A stretch of 64,000 nucleotides of DNA from Bacteroidales bacterium (GTDB taxonomy: Bacteria > Bacteroidota > Bacteroidia > Bacteroidales > Porphyromonadaceae): positions 35,664 through 99,663 of the forward strand of contig SFHG01000001.1 in assembly GCA_004555765.1 (NCBI GenBank), written 5' to 3'. Of the stretch, positions 50,437 to 59,669 are shown one piece after another. The notes under the pieces were generated by a model that was given only the letters and a program-made list of their open reading frames with translations, did not search any database and was not told the DNA's origin. The first letter of the stretch is position 1, and each line of letters starts with the position of its first letter. A program made the position numbers and the translations under genes.

Positions 50437-51229
50437 ATGATGCGATGAAGTGAGAAGCAGGGACGAGATGGGGCGCGACTCTGTCCGGATACCGATCCGT
50501 GAGCGCACGGAGACAGGCACGGGTGAGGCAGACGTTACGCCACGCGGTCAAGCCCCGGGTGAAGCGGTGACGGGGCAAGCCGCATCCCGTCAGACGAGCC
50601 GCCAGGGCGAGAAGAGAGGGGTATTTCTCCTCCTTCTCACCGGTCGAGAGCTCCGGCAGGAAGGTCATCGTGCAGAAGACCGAACGGCTTCGGAAGTCTT
50701 CCGACACAGTGAGCGTACACCTCCTCAATGCACCGCGCAAAATGGCGAGGTCGAAAGCGGCGTTATGAAAGACCCAGACCGGGCTTGCCTTGAGGTCAGA
50801 GAGGAGGTCGCGAATGACTTCGCACTCCGGAAGACCGTACTCCAGTATCTTCTCATAAGGAATATGGTGTACCATCTGCGCCTCATACGAACTATGTTCC
50901 GTCTGTCGGACGAGGCTTAGGCGCCTCTTAATGACCCTGAACTCTCTGTCGAGAACCAGCCAAGCCGCCTGAATGATTTCGGACTCCGCACCCCTTTCCA
51001 CCAAGAGTCCGGTCGTCTGAAAGTCGACCACGGCATAAAGGGGCTCCGCACCCGGGGACGCTTCTTCGAGGAAGAAGGGATCCGCTACGTCCCCATTTTC
51101 TCCCGTCGGGGTTAAGGATTCGGGTACCCCTTTTGCTTTCCTCTCCGCCGATTTTCCTTTCAGAAAGTCGGCAAGAAGGACGAGGATGAGGGCAAGGGCA
51201 ACACCCCCGGCGAGCAAAGCGGCAGTCAT
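50435..51229 (-). CDS. Membrane-anchored DnaQ-like exonuclease-fold protein, degenerate motifs
   Basis: This 264-residue protein has one N-terminal membrane helix (MTAALLAGGVALALILVLLAD) and a DEDD-exonuclease-like domain (about 62-235). Motif I reads VVDFQTTGL, where the second metal-binding acid (normally D-x-E) is Gln. Motif II, HNAAFDLAIL, keeps its Asp. The expected His/Asp of motif III is not clear in RNVCLTRACLRALTD. It may bind nucleic acid without cutting, or use other residues. The start at ATG 51229 avoids repeat DNA upstream. Confidence 0.75.
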   Translation of the reverse strand: MTAALLAGGVALALILVLLADFLKGKSAERKAKGVPESLTPTGENGDVADPFFLEEASPGAEPLYAVVDFQTTGLLVERGAESEIIQAAWLVLDREFRVIKRRLSLVRQTEHSSYEAQMVHHIPYEKILEYGLPECEVIRDLLSDLKASPVWVFHNAAFDLAILRGALRRCTLTVSEDFRSRSVFCTMTFLPELSTGEKEEKYPSLLALAARLTGCGLPRHRFTRGLTAWRNVCLTRACLRALTDRYPDRVAPHLVPASHFIAS

Positions 51230-51244
51230 TGTGAGGCGAAAAAA

Positions 51245-51327
51245 GGAGATACAGACCGAGAAGGGAGCGAGATACAGACCGGTTTCCCGGCGAGATACGT
51301 ACCCGGGAACCTGCGAGGTACGTACCC
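51245..51327. repeat. Extragenic palindrome cluster 17
   Basis: GAGATACAGACCG occurs twice, followed by CGAGATACGTACC and CGAGGTACGTACC, all in the same orientation and spaced about 20-28 bp apart. It lies between the exonuclease gene start and the proS terminator. It is a tandem series of half-sites rather than a stem-loop. Confidence 0.7.
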
Positions 51328-51363
51328 AAAAAAGAAGCACGGATACAGCGTCCGTGCTTCTTT
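51328..51363 (-). terminator. Intrinsic terminator of proS
   Basis: AAAGAAGCACGGA and TCCGTGCTTCTTT form a 13-bp stem with a 7-nt loop (51331-51343 and 51351-51363). On the minus strand the hairpin is followed by a T6 run. It lies 11 bp after the proS stop. Confidence 0.92.
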
Positions 51364-51373
51364 CTCTCGAAAT

Positions 51374-52855
51374 TCAATAGGCTCTCGCAAAGAGTACTCT
51401 TCTCTTGGAGGGCTTACCGGAGTAGAAGTCCACGCCGGGCTCATCGGGTGCATTCAGAGGGATGCAGCGAATCGTGGCCTTGGTTTCTTCCTTGATCTTC
51501 GCTTCGGTCTCCGCGGTGCCGTCCCAATGGGCGAGGATGAAACCGCCTTCGTCGAGCTTTTGCTTGAACTCTTCGTAAGTATCCACCTTGTAGGTGTGGG
51601 TGGTGCGGTAGTCGAGGGCTTTTTGGAAGATATTTTTCTGTATCTCATCCAGAAGTGCAGGGATACGGTCTGCGATGCCTTCGAGATGCACCGTTTCCTT
51701 CTCCAGAGTATCGCGCCGCATAATTTCGACGGTGCCGTTTTCGAGATCGCGAGCCCCCATGGCGAGACGCACGGGGACACCTTTGAGCTCGTACTCCGCA
51801 AACTTCCAGCCCGGTTTCTTATTGTCATTGTCGTCGTACTTGACGCTGATGCCTTTGGACTTGAGCGCCTCGATGACGGGACGGAAAGCTTCCGATACCT
51901 CGGCAAGCTGTTCGCCGTTCTTGTAGATCGGCACCATCACTACTTGGATAGGTGCCAGCACGGGCGGGAGGACAAGTCCGTTATCGTCCGAGTGCGCCAT
52001 GATGAGCGCACCCATCAGACGGGTGGAGACGCCCCAGGATGTGGCCCAAACCAATTGCTCCCTGCCTTCCTTGTCCGAGAAAGTCACGTCGAAGGCTTTG
52101 GCAAAATTTTGTCCCAAGAAGTGGCTCGTGCCACTCTGCAGAGCCTTACCGTCCTGCATCAGGGCTTCGATGGTAAAGGTCTCCACGGCACCGGCAAAAC
52201 GCTCGGTCTCGGTCTTGACGCCCTTGATGACGGGGACGGCCATAAACTCTTCGGCAAACTTGGCGTAGACGTTCAGCATCCGCGTAGCCTCTTCCATCGC
52301 TTCCTCGCTCGTGGCGTGTGCGGTGTGTCCCTCCTGCCAGAGGAATTCGGCCGTGCGGAGGAAAAGCCGGGTACGCATCTCCCAGCGCATCACGTTCGCC
52401 CACTGGTTAATGAGGAGCGGGAGATCGCGCCAAGAGTGGATCCAACCCCTGTAGGTATTCCAGATGATGGTTTCGGATGTGGGGCGTATGATGAGTTCCT
52501 CTTCGAGCTTGGCCTCGGGGTCGACGACGACCCCTGTGCCGTCGGGGTTGGTCTTGAGGCGGTAGTGGGTCACGACAGCTGCCTCTTTGGCAAAGCCCTC
52601 GACGTGATCCGCCTCTTTGCTGAGGAAAGATTTCGGGATGAGAAGGGGGAAGTAAGCGTTCATGTGACCGGTCTCCTTAAACATCCCGTCCAAGATATGC
52701 TGCATCTTCTCCCAGATCGCATAGCCGTAAGGCTTGATGACCATACAGCCTCGGACAGCGGAGTTTTCGGCGAGGTCGGCCCGCACGACGAGTTCATTGT
52801 ACCACTGTGAGTAATTTTCGCTTCTCGGGGTAAGCCCCTTCGATTCTTTCGCCAT
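51374..52855 (-). CDS. proS: Prolyl-tRNA synthetase (short archaeal/eukaryotic-type)
   Basis: This 493-residue class II synthetase is of the ProS type without the bacterial editing insertion. It starts [22 protein letters not shown]. Motif 2/3 features include [41 protein letters not shown] and [16 protein letters not shown]; the C-terminus has the zinc-domain-like tail ending in VLFARAY. The upstream extension to 53080 contains repeat DNA and is rejected. It has its own promoter-like box and terminator, so it is monocistronic. Confidence 0.95.
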   Translation of the reverse strand: MAKESKGLTPRSENYSQWYNELVVRADLAENSAVRGCMVIKPYGYAIWEKMQHILDGMFKETGHMNAYFPLLIPKSFLSKEADHVEGFAKEAAVVTHYRLKTNPDGTGVVVDPEAKLEEELIIRPTSETIIWNTYRGWIHSWRDLPLLINQWANVMRWEMRTRLFLRTAEFLWQEGHTAHATSEEAMEEATRMLNVYAKFAEEFMAVPVIKGVKTETERFAGAVETFTIEALMQDGKALQSGTSHFLGQNFAKAFDVTFSDKEGREQLVWATSWGVSTRLMGALIMAHSDDNGLVLPPVLAPIQVVMVPIYKNGEQLAEVSEAFRPVIEALKSKGISVKYDDNDNKKPGWKFAEYELKGVPVRLAMGARDLENGTVEIMRRDTLEKETVHLEGIADRIPALLDEIQKNIFQKALDYRTTHTYKVDTYEEFKQKLDEGGFILAHWDGTAETEAKIKEETKATIRCIPLNAPDEPGVDFYSGKPSKRRVLFARAY

Positions 52856-52919
52856 AATGAATTTATATGATTGTCTTTGTTTGTGTTCGGCATTGGGGGA
52901 CACACTGAATGTCCGGGTG

Positions 52920-52927
52920 CAAAGATA
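52920..52927 (-). promoter_or_regulatory. Putative proS -7 box (TATCTTTG)
   Basis: TATCTTTG on the minus strand lies 65 bp before the proS ATG. It sits in the 321-bp divergent gap with the PASTA gene; the rest of that gap is palindrome cluster 18 and a second promoter box. Confidence 0.5.
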
Positions 52928-52978
52928 CCCCTTTATAGTTAGAAATCGGAAAAACGGATCGGTCAAACCGGAGGCAAA

Positions 52979-53064
52979 TTTGGTACAGACCGAGAAGTTT
53001 GTCCCGGTCTGTGTGAAGCGGGAAGGAGATACAGACCGAGACGATCGCCCCGGTCTGTACCAAA
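52979..53064. repeat. Nested palindromes, 14-bp outer arms (cluster 18)
   Basis: TTTGGTACAGACCG (52979-52992) and CGGTCTGTACCAAA (53051-53064) are perfect outer arms. Inside are a CGGTCTGTG half-site and GAGATACAGACCG, which can form alternative pairs. It lies in a divergent gap, where a terminator is not expected. Confidence 0.88.
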
Positions 53065-53106
53065 AAAGCTCCGCGGACACGGAAGCGGGACACGGGTATA
53101 TTTTGG

Positions 53107-53114
53107 TAAATTTG
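53107..53114 (+). promoter_or_regulatory. Putative PASTA-rluD -7 box (TAAATTTG)
   Basis: TAAATTTG ends 62 bp before the PASTA gene's ATG. The -33 element is weak. Confidence 0.5.
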
Positions 53115-53176
53115 CAGGCAAGACCGGAGGGGGCACTTCAAGTGCCCCGGTATCAACTACAGACCAGCATTTGACA

Positions 53177-53950
53177 ATGGCAGACTATCAGTCCTACAAG
53201 GAAAATAACACGCCGGGGACAGAGCCCCCCGGAGAGCCCGCACGCAAGAGGAAAAAGGGCGGGTGCGCCCTCATCGTCCTAAATATAGCGCTCATCTTGG
53301 CTACCGGGGTCTTACTGATGTGGGGAGCCATGGGATTTCTCAAGCTCTACACCAGATGGGGCGACGCTGTCACGGTACCCGAGGTGGCGGGGCTCTCCAG
53401 AGCAGAGGCAGAGGAGGCCTTTCGTAAACTCGACCTCCGGATGGAGATCATCGACTCCGTCTTCGTGGACTCCGCGAAGCCCGGTGTGGTGATGGACACC
53501 AATCCGCGCCAAGGCTCCAAAGTGAAGAGTGACCGCGTCATCTTCGTCACTGTCAATGCCAATAGCGCCCGACAGATCGCACTGCCGCAGGTCCTCCAGC
53601 TCTCCAGGCGTCAGGCCGTCGCCACGCTGCGGGGTGCCGGCTTCACGAACGTAATTGAGCGGTTTGTCCCGGGAGAATTCAACGACCTCGTCCTCGCAGT
53701 CAAAGACGGCACCACAGGTCTCGCCCTCATCTCGGGTAATCGCCTTGCTGTAAATACGCCCATCGTCCTCGAAGTCTCCTCCGCACCCCTCCTCGACAGT
53801 CTGATGATGGTCGAAGACGCCCTTCTGAGGGACTCTCTGGCAAAAAGCTCCGGAGAAGCCACTCCCGAGAGAGGAGGCGAGCCCACCACAAGTCCCGACA
53901 CGGGCAACGGAGGCAACACCACCCAAAGCGATCCGGATGACTGGTTCTGA
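53177..53950 (+). CDS. PASTA-domain membrane protein
   Basis: This 257-residue protein has a short basic cytoplasmic tail with RKRKKGG, one TM helix (about 34-57) and two or three periplasmic PASTA repeats. The first starts VTVPEVAGLSRAEAEEAFRKLDL and contains NPRQGSKVK; the second starts IALPQVLQLSRRQAVATLRGAG. The C-terminus is a Gly/Thr-rich tail. PASTA domains bind peptidoglycan fragments. Unlike Gram-positive proteins there is no kinase domain. The ATG at 53177 is used rather than the TTG two codons before. It overlaps rluD by 14 bp, a common Bacteroidota arrangement. Confidence 0.88.
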   Translation: MADYQSYKENNTPGTEPPGEPARKRKKGGCALIVLNIALILATGVLLMWGAMGFLKLYTRWGDAVTVPEVAGLSRAEAEEAFRKLDLRMEIIDSVFVDSAKPGVVMDTNPRQGSKVKSDRVIFVTVNANSARQIALPQVLQLSRRQAVATLRGAGFTNVIERFVPGEFNDLVLAVKDGTTGLALISGNRLAVNTPIVLEVSSAPLLDSLMMVEDALLRDSLAKSSGEATPERGGEPTTSPDTGNGGNTTQSDPDDWF

Positions 53951-55034
53951 TTTTGAAACGGACTTCGGTGAGGAAGACTTCTTCACGGGGGGCGACATAG
54001 GCGGTCCGTCCGAGCCGTCCGACTCCCCCGCCCCGCTCTACGAACACCTTTCGATCACGGCCGACGAAGGGCAGAAACCTTTGAGGATCGACAAGTTTCT
54101 CACGGACCGGCTTCCCCACGTCTCCCGCAACCGCATACAGATGTCGGCGGAGGCAGGTGCGATCTTCGTAGGCGACAAGCCGGTGAAGTCGAACTATAAA
54201 GTCAAACCCTTTGACCGCATCTCGCTCCGCCTCGAGCGTCCGCCCTACGAAGGCGACCCGGTCGTCCCGGAAGATATTCCGCTCGATGTCGTTTACGAGG
54301 ACGAGTACCTGCTTGTGGTCAATAAGCCGCCCGGTATGGTCGTCCACCCCGGTCACGGCAATTACTCCGGCACCCTCCTTAACGCCCTCGCCTTTTACCT
54401 CAGAGACGAACAAAACTTCGATCCCTCCGACCCGCGCCTCGGTCTCGTGCACCGCATCGACAAAGACACGAGCGGGCTCCTCGTCATCGCCAAGACGCCG
54501 GAAGTCAAAAGCGCCCTCGGCAAACAGTTCTTTCATAAGACCACGAAGCGGAGCTACAAGGCACTCGTGTGGGGCGTACCCAAGGAAGACGAAGGCACCG
54601 TGCGCACCAACCTCGTCCGCGACCCACGCAACCGTCTCATCTACACCACCTGCCCCTATGAGGGAGAAGAGGGTAAGACCGCAGTGACGCACTGGACGAC
54701 GAAAGAAAAACTGGGCTTCGTGGCGCTCATCGAATGCCGGCTCGAGACGGGACGCACACACCAGATAAGGGTTCACATGAAGTCGCTCGGGCACCCCATC
54801 TTCAACGACTCGGCTTATGGCGGCGACCAAATACTGAGGGGCAGGCGCGACGGCTCGTACCGGAAGTTTGTCCACAACTGCTTCGAGATCTGTCCCCGCC
54901 AGGCGCTCCACGCGGAGAGTCTGGGGTTCTTCCACCCCGTCCTGAAGCGGGATCTATTTTTCGAGGCACCACTCCCGGCGGATATGAGCGCCCTTGTCGG
55001 GAAATGGCGTTCGCTCGGAGCCGAAGAGATCTGA
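53937..55034 (+). CDS. rluD: 23S rRNA pseudouridine synthase, RluD family
   Basis: This 365-residue enzyme modifies uridines of the large-subunit rRNA. After an acidic N-terminal extension (about 1-40) comes an S4 RNA-binding domain (LRIDKFLTDRLPHVSRNRIQ). The catalytic domain has VVNKPPGMVVHPGHGNYSGTLLN, the active-site Asp in GLVHRIDKDTSGLLV, and ECRLETGRTHQIRVHMKSLGHPIFND. The acidic extension is longer than in E. coli RluD. Translation is probably coupled to the PASTA gene through the 14-bp overlap. Confidence 0.94.
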   Translation: MTGSDFETDFGEEDFFTGGDIGGPSEPSDSPAPLYEHLSITADEGQKPLRIDKFLTDRLPHVSRNRIQMSAEAGAIFVGDKPVKSNYKVKPFDRISLRLERPPYEGDPVVPEDIPLDVVYEDEYLLVVNKPPGMVVHPGHGNYSGTLLNALAFYLRDEQNFDPSDPRLGLVHRIDKDTSGLLVIAKTPEVKSALGKQFFHKTTKRSYKALVWGVPKEDEGTVRTNLVRDPRNRLIYTTCPYEGEEGKTAVTHWTTKEKLGFVALIECRLETGRTHQIRVHMKSLGHPIFNDSAYGGDQILRGRRDGSYRKFVHNCFEICPRQALHAESLGFFHPVLKRDLFFEAPLPADMSALVGKWRSLGAEEI

Positions 55035-55053
55035 CACACCTTCCCCTGCCAAA

Positions 55054-55137
55054 TGAGATACAGACCGGGATGATATTCTCGGTCTGTACCTTTTTATCCC
55101 GAGATACAGACCCGGAGAAAAGCCTCGGTACGTACCC
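55054..55137. repeat. Extragenic palindrome cluster 19
   Basis: GAGATACAGACCGGG pairs with CGGTCTGTACC through TACAGACCG/CGGTCTGTA, then comes CCCGAGATACAGACCC and CGGTACGTACC. It lies between the convergent rluD and DUF5686 genes, where a bidirectional terminator is plausible. Confidence 0.75.
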
Positions 55138-55147
55138 CGTAAAAGCC

Positions 55148-57595
55148 TCAGAACGTAAGACCGATACGGGCGCGTACAGCCCACGGGGCAGGAGAGATGG
55201 GTGAAATGGCGGGGGTGAGCCTGCGGTAGACGTCGATGCGGATCACCCGGAGGATGTTTTCGATCCCGAGACCTATCTCGGCGTAATGTATGCGGTTCAT
55301 CTCCGCCGAGACTGTGGGCAGCACGAAGATTTCGGACTGGAAGGCCTGGCTGTTTTTCTTGGACGTATTGCCGTAGAGATAATTGGCACTGAGGACGAGG
55401 AAAGGCGGCCCCGCCTTTTTCAAAAACTTGAGATGCCCGAAGAGAAGCCCCCGGAGGTGCCACTGAAGGAAGACGGTCGCCCACTCGTCGCCGATGAGTT
55501 CGTACGGAGACATCACCTGGAAAGCGTTGTCGTTAAACCAAAAGGCACGGTTCACGGGTGGCGTATAGAGCAGCGGGTACGGGACGGGGTTCCAAATCTT
55601 GCCGAGGTCCACGCGGTAGTCCATCCGACCTGCTTTGTCCATCCAGAGGCGGTGCTCCACGCTGAACTCGGTCTTGTGCCGCCGGATCTCCCCGCCCCAT
55701 ACCGGGAGTCCCACTTCGTGGCAGAGGTAGAAGACGGGGACTTCGCGCTGAAATCGCCGGAAGAACGGCGACTCTCTCTGCATCGAACCATTGTATATCC
55801 TTTCGCCCGGCGCCCACCGCACTTCGGCGAGGAGTGCGAAGTCGGTCAGCTTCGGAACCCGGAGAAGCGTGGTGTCGCTACCCGCGCGCCGCACCCGCAC
55901 ATACCCGCCGCCATCCACGGGCGTGTCCTCGAATCGCGTGGCTCTGAGCTTGAGTCTGAGACCGGCCTTGAAGTCGTTGGTGTACTCGAGAGAAGCGAGC
56001 TTGCGGTAGCTGCGGTTGGTGAGGAAGGCGGTGCCGAGATTGTAGAGAAGGTTGTCTTTTTCGTTATTCTCAAACGTCTGTCCGGGCAGGTATATGTCGT
56101 CCCGGTAGGTGAGACTGAGTTCGTGCTGCGGGAACTCGTAGCGGAAATACCGCCTCCTATTGAACGAATACGTCAGCGTCGCCTCATACTTCCAGCGTCT
56201 GTCCAGCGTGCCGTAAGCGAGGTACCCTTCGAGAAAAAGGCGGTTATGGAGGTAACCCGTCGTCCTGCCCCCCAGTCTCAGCCGGATGCCCTCGGTGCTG
56301 TTGCGGCTCCAAAACGAAGCCAAGGGACCGATGTCGAACCGGCTGCCGCCATAAACTTTGTCGTGTCGCCACATCGTCCGGAGGTACCCGCGGGAAACCA
56401 TATCCGAGAAGTCGATGATGGTTTTGTAGAGGGGGAAGCTCTTGATTTGCTCCAGGAAACGCCTCAGCCCGTCATCTTCGACGAGGAGAAATTCGTGGCT
56501 CAGCGCTGCGCCGTAAGCTTCGGACTCCGGGGCATCGGAGAGGTCCAAAATCGGAGGCGTCTCCGGATCCAGCACCCTCAAGGTGTCCGATGGCGCGAAG
56601 TCGTAGCCCGCATACTCGCGTTTTTGCTCCACGTAGAGGGAGAGGAGCTCACGATAGAGCTTGAAGGACGCGGCGAGCGTCTCCTCTTTGAGCATCCACT
56701 CGTCGGAGGCCGCGACGCTGCCGAACTCTTGTCTGATTTTGATTTGGTCCAAAAAGTTGAGATTTCTCTCGTCCGGTATCGTAAACTCCACAGCCATAAG
56801 CCTCGGAGGGTAACCGGCGCTGATCGTCAGCCGCCCCCTGAGAGAAGGGCTATTTTCGTCCAAAGGGAGGAAGTCCACGGCATAGACCACCTTTCCCCGA
56901 AATATGAGGGTATCGGAGAGGTAGTAACGGTAGAAGGAAGAGCCACGGCTCAAAGAGAGCGGGGAGACGAACCTATTTTGGAGCAGGAAAAGGTTGTCGT
57001 CAAAGAGGTCGATGTGCGGGAAGAGTTCTTCAAGGCTCGACGTCATCGTCCCGTCGTCGATATTCTCGTCCAGCCCCGCATGCTCCTTGTAGCGAATCAC
57101 TTCGCTGAGCTTATGAGTCCGACCGCTGTAACCGAACTCGGAGAGCGTGTAGCGCCTTGAGAGCGGCAGGGTCCAGGATCCGTCGAGCTTGGAGGGCAGG
57201 ACGTATTCCCGAAAGAAAGGGAAGAGCTTATTGAGAAACGAACTCTCGAGATCGAAATTGGAGAGCGACAGAGTGAGCCTGTCCCGCTTATGAAAGGAAA
57301 AGGTGAGCGAGTCCAGTCGCTCCTTGTCGCTCCGATGAGCCAAGGCGGCAGCCTGCACGAGCGTAAGGGCGGGATTGTCCGGGTCGTACTCGGATCGGTA
57401 TCCTTCGACGAGCACATCCTCAAGCTGGGTCGTCCCCAAGCCGGGCGAAAGGGAATCCGCCGGGGAGAGGGTCAGCGTAAGCGAATCAAGCACGACGGGG
57501 AGCGAACCCTCCACCGGCAGAGCTCTGAGCGGGGCATTTGCCTCCAAGAAGAAGGAAAGAAGGCAAATGGTGATCGTCCTCATCCATCCTTTCAT
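55148..57595 (-). CDS. DUF5686-family outer-membrane protein
   Basis: This 815-residue protein has a signal peptide (MKGWMRTITICLLSFFLEANAPLRA), an N-terminal mixed domain (about 60-330) and a C-terminal beta-barrel (about 385-815) of alternating aromatic strands ending VRARIGLTF. Typical of the family are SSLEELFPHIDLFDDNLFLLQNRFVSPLS and FYRYYLSDTL. Many members carry an N-terminal carboxypeptidase-regulatory beta-sandwich; only a short remnant (LEDVLVEGYRSEYDPDNPA) is visible here. It is related in shape to TamA/Omp85 proteins, but the role is unknown. Confidence 0.82.
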   Translation of the reverse strand: MKGWMRTITICLLSFFLEANAPLRALPVEGSLPVVLDSLTLTLSPADSLSPGLGTTQLEDVLVEGYRSEYDPDNPALTLVQAAALAHRSDKERLDSLTFSFHKRDRLTLSLSNFDLESSFLNKLFPFFREYVLPSKLDGSWTLPLSRRYTLSEFGYSGRTHKLSEVIRYKEHAGLDENIDDGTMTSSLEELFPHIDLFDDNLFLLQNRFVSPLSLSRGSSFYRYYLSDTLIFRGKVVYAVDFLPLDENSPSLRGRLTISAGYPPRLMAVEFTIPDERNLNFLDQIKIRQEFGSVAASDEWMLKEETLAASFKLYRELLSLYVEQKREYAGYDFAPSDTLRVLDPETPPILDLSDAPESEAYGAALSHEFLLVEDDGLRRFLEQIKSFPLYKTIIDFSDMVSRGYLRTMWRHDKVYGGSRFDIGPLASFWSRNSTEGIRLRLGGRTTGYLHNRLFLEGYLAYGTLDRRWKYEATLTYSFNRRRYFRYEFPQHELSLTYRDDIYLPGQTFENNEKDNLLYNLGTAFLTNRSYRKLASLEYTNDFKAGLRLKLRATRFEDTPVDGGGYVRVRRAGSDTTLLRVPKLTDFALLAEVRWAPGERIYNGSMQRESPFFRRFQREVPVFYLCHEVGLPVWGGEIRRHKTEFSVEHRLWMDKAGRMDYRVDLGKIWNPVPYPLLYTPPVNRAFWFNDNAFQVMSPYELIGDEWATVFLQWHLRGLLFGHLKFLKKAGPPFLVLSANYLYGNTSKKNSQAFQSEIFVLPTVSAEMNRIHYAEIGLGIENILRVIRIDVYRRLTPAISPISPAPWAVRARIGLTF

Positions 57596-57650
57596 CGGGA
57601 CAAAGTTACCGTTTTTCGGTGCAATAAAGCGTCAACAGCCCACGAGGAAA

Positions 57651-57731
57651 AGGTACGGACCGAGAGAAGAGCGCCGGTACGTATCCGGAGACAAAAAGGT
57701 ACAGACCGGGCTTCTCCCCCCGGTACGTACC
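57651..57731. repeat. Extragenic palindrome cluster 20
   Basis: GGTACGGACCG, CCGGTACGTATCC and GGTACAGACCGGG-CTTCTCC-CCCCGGTACGTACC follow one another. The last is an imperfect stem. The cluster lies between divergent genes (DUF5686 and the sigma-54-type regulator). Confidence 0.75.
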
Positions 57732-57788
57732 CCACAGCCTCCGCCTCCGGGGGTAGGAACGGGGCGTACTTGTCACAGGGAAAAAGGG

Positions 57789-57796
57789 TACATTTG
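57789..57796 (+). promoter_or_regulatory. Putative -7 box of the regulator-lptE-secG operon (TACATTTG)
   Basis: TACATTTG ends 28 bp before the ATG at 57825. A TTGT lies 15-16 bp upstream, short of the usual 19-bp spacing. Confidence 0.5.
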
Positions 57797-57824
57797 TAGT
57801 TCAGAACGCACTTTTTCAGAGACT

Positions 57825-59102
57825 ATGACGACAGGGATACCGCAGACACAGATTCAGCAGGCCAAGCTCCGCCAACGCATCGCAGGAAACGCCCCCGCGC
57901 TCAACCGCGCGGTAGAGGTGGCGCTTCTCATCGCACCCACGGATGTCAACGTCCTCGTCATCGGCGAGAGCGGCGTCGGGAAAGAGAGTTTCCCGCAGAT
58001 CATCCACCAAAACTCCCTCCGTAAGCACGGCCCCTACGTCGCAGTCAACTGCGGAGCCATCCCCGAAGGCACCATAGACTCCGAACTCTTCGGGCACAAG
58101 AAAGGAGCCTTCACCGATGCGGTCACCGACCGCAAAGGCTACTTCGAGGAAGCCGACGGCGGGACGATCTTCCTCGATGAAGTGGGCGAGCTGCCCCTTC
58201 CCACACAGGCGCGGCTCCTGAGGGTCCTCGAGAGCGGGGAGTTTCTGAAAGTAGGTTCCTCCCAAGTGCAGAAGACGGACATCCGCGTCGTCGCCGCCAC
58301 GAACGTCAACCTCGAAGAGGCCATCAAGAAAGGAAAATTTCGCCAAGACCTCTACTACCGGCTCAATACCGTCACGATAGATCTCCCGCCCCTCAGGGAT
58401 CGCGGAGATGATGTGCTGCTCCTCTTCCGGATGTTTGCCTCCGACTTCGGGGACAAGTACCGGATGCCCCCGATCCGGCTCTCGGACGAAGCCGCCGACC
58501 TCGTCCGCTCTTACCGCTGGCCGGGCAACATCCGCGAGCTCAAAAACCTCGTCGAGAGGCTGAGCGTCATCGCCGAAGACCGCACCATCTCTTTCGAAGC
58601 GCTGCGCGACCAGCTTCCCGCAGGCGCCGACCGCAGACATCCCGCCCTCATCACCCCACCCCTCGGAGAGGGACAGGGCTTCGGAAGGATACCGCCATTC
58701 GGAGAGAGTGGCGCCTTCACGGGCGGAGAGGCGGGGGCTTCGCAGATGAATGCCATCTTCGCCCTCCTCAGGGATCTTAAGATGAGCGTGGGCGACCTCT
58801 CGCAGATCCTGCTACGCTTTATCCAAAGCCAAAACGACCCCATACCCCACTCCGTGGCGATGTTGCCGGAGGGACACTTCGCGGGCGAAGAGCCGGAGAA
58901 AGGACACCACACCGTCCCCACGGGAGAAACCGCGGAGGAAGCCGTCTTCTCCGAACTCATTGAGGAGGGCAAAGTCCTTACCCTCGAAGAGATGGAGGAA
59001 AAATACATCCATATGGTGATGACCAAGAATAAGGGTTCGCGCAAAAAAACGGCCGAAGACCTCAATATCTCCGAACGCACCCTCTACCGTAAAATCAAGT
59101 GA
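57825..59102 (+). CDS. Sigma-54-type AAA+ transcriptional activator without receiver domain
   Basis: This 425-residue regulator begins directly with the AAA+ domain: Walker A GESGVGKE (about 47-54), Walker B GGTIFLDEVGELPL, and the arginine-finger region FRQDLYYRLNTVTIDLPPLRDRGDD. The L1 loop that contacts sigma-54, normally GAFTGA, reads GAFTDA (94-99). The C-terminus is a Fis-type helix-turn-helix (GSRKKTAEDLNISERTLYRKIK). The start at 57825 follows the promoter box. It leads the operon with lptE, a TPR gene and secG, so it may respond to envelope status (inference). Confidence 0.9.
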   Translation: MTTGIPQTQIQQAKLRQRIAGNAPALNRAVEVALLIAPTDVNVLVIGESGVGKESFPQIIHQNSLRKHGPYVAVNCGAIPEGTIDSELFGHKKGAFTDAVTDRKGYFEEADGGTIFLDEVGELPLPTQARLLRVLESGEFLKVGSSQVQKTDIRVVAATNVNLEEAIKKGKFRQDLYYRLNTVTIDLPPLRDRGDDVLLLFRMFASDFGDKYRMPPIRLSDEAADLVRSYRWPGNIRELKNLVERLSVIAEDRTISFEALRDQLPAGADRRHPALITPPLGEGQGFGRIPPFGESGAFTGGEAGASQMNAIFALLRDLKMSVGDLSQILLRFIQSQNDPIPHSVAMLPEGHFAGEEPEKGHHTVPTGETAEEAVFSELIEEGKVLTLEEMEEKYIHMVMTKNKGSRKKTAEDLNISERTLYRKIK

Positions 59103-59124
59103 GCCACCCACGCTTTCCCATCCG

Positions 59125-59643
59125 ATGAATAAGCCCCTTTTTGCCCTCCTCTGCTCCGCCCTCTCTGCACTCCTCCTCGCAGGATGCTCTGTATCGTACC
59201 ACTTCAACGGTGCGAGCATCGATTACACGCGGATTAAGACGATACACATTCAGGAGTTCCAGAACCTCGCCCCCACGGTATACCCTCCGCTGGCCACCAA
59301 ATTCAGTGAAGACCTCAAGTACCGCTTCCAGACCCGCACCCGTCTCACCCAGGTGTCGAACCAAGGCGACCTCAACATCGAAGGCGAAATCATCGGGTAC
59401 GACATCACCCCGGAAGCCGTGCAGGAAAACGCCCTCGCAGCGAAGACCAAGCTCACCATCACCGTAAACGTGCGCTACACCAACCTCGTAAACGAGGAGG
59501 AAAGCTTTGAGGACAAGACGTTCACCTCCTTCGCTACTTTTGATGCCTCGCAGATGCTCACCGACGTCCAAGACCAGCTTATAGAAGATCTGGTCACCGA
59601 TCTCATCAACCAGATCTTCAACGCCACGGTCGAAAACTGGTAA
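59125..59643 (+). CDS. lptE: LPS-assembly lipoprotein LptE
   Basis: LptE is the lipoprotein plug of the LptD translocon. The 172-residue protein has a signal ending in LLAGC (Cys21) and the Bacteroidota LptE pattern SYHFNGASIDYTRIKTIHIQEFQN, then FSEDLKYRFQTRTRLTQV and LVTDLINQIFNATVENW. It lies 22 bp after the regulator gene and 26 bp before a TPR gene, an order found in many Bacteroidales. Confidence 0.93.
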   Translation: MNKPLFALLCSALSALLLAGCSVSYHFNGASIDYTRIKTIHIQEFQNLAPTVYPPLATKFSEDLKYRFQTRTRLTQVSNQGDLNIEGEIIGYDITPEAVQENALAAKTKLTITVNVRYTNLVNEEESFEDKTFTSFATFDASQMLTDVQDQLIEDLVTDLINQIFNATVENW

Positions 59644-59669
59644 GCCCCCGGCCGAAAAAGACTACAGAT

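Noticed and set aside
51527..52810. Plus-strand frame of 427 codons opposite proS
   Set aside because: The opposite strand encodes a complete prolyl-tRNA synthetase with class II motifs; this frame is its mirror.
55286..57160. Plus-strand frame of 624 codons opposite the DUF5686 gene
   Set aside because: The minus-strand frame has a signal peptide and barrel pattern. The plus frame has no recognisable domain and is a GC-driven shadow.
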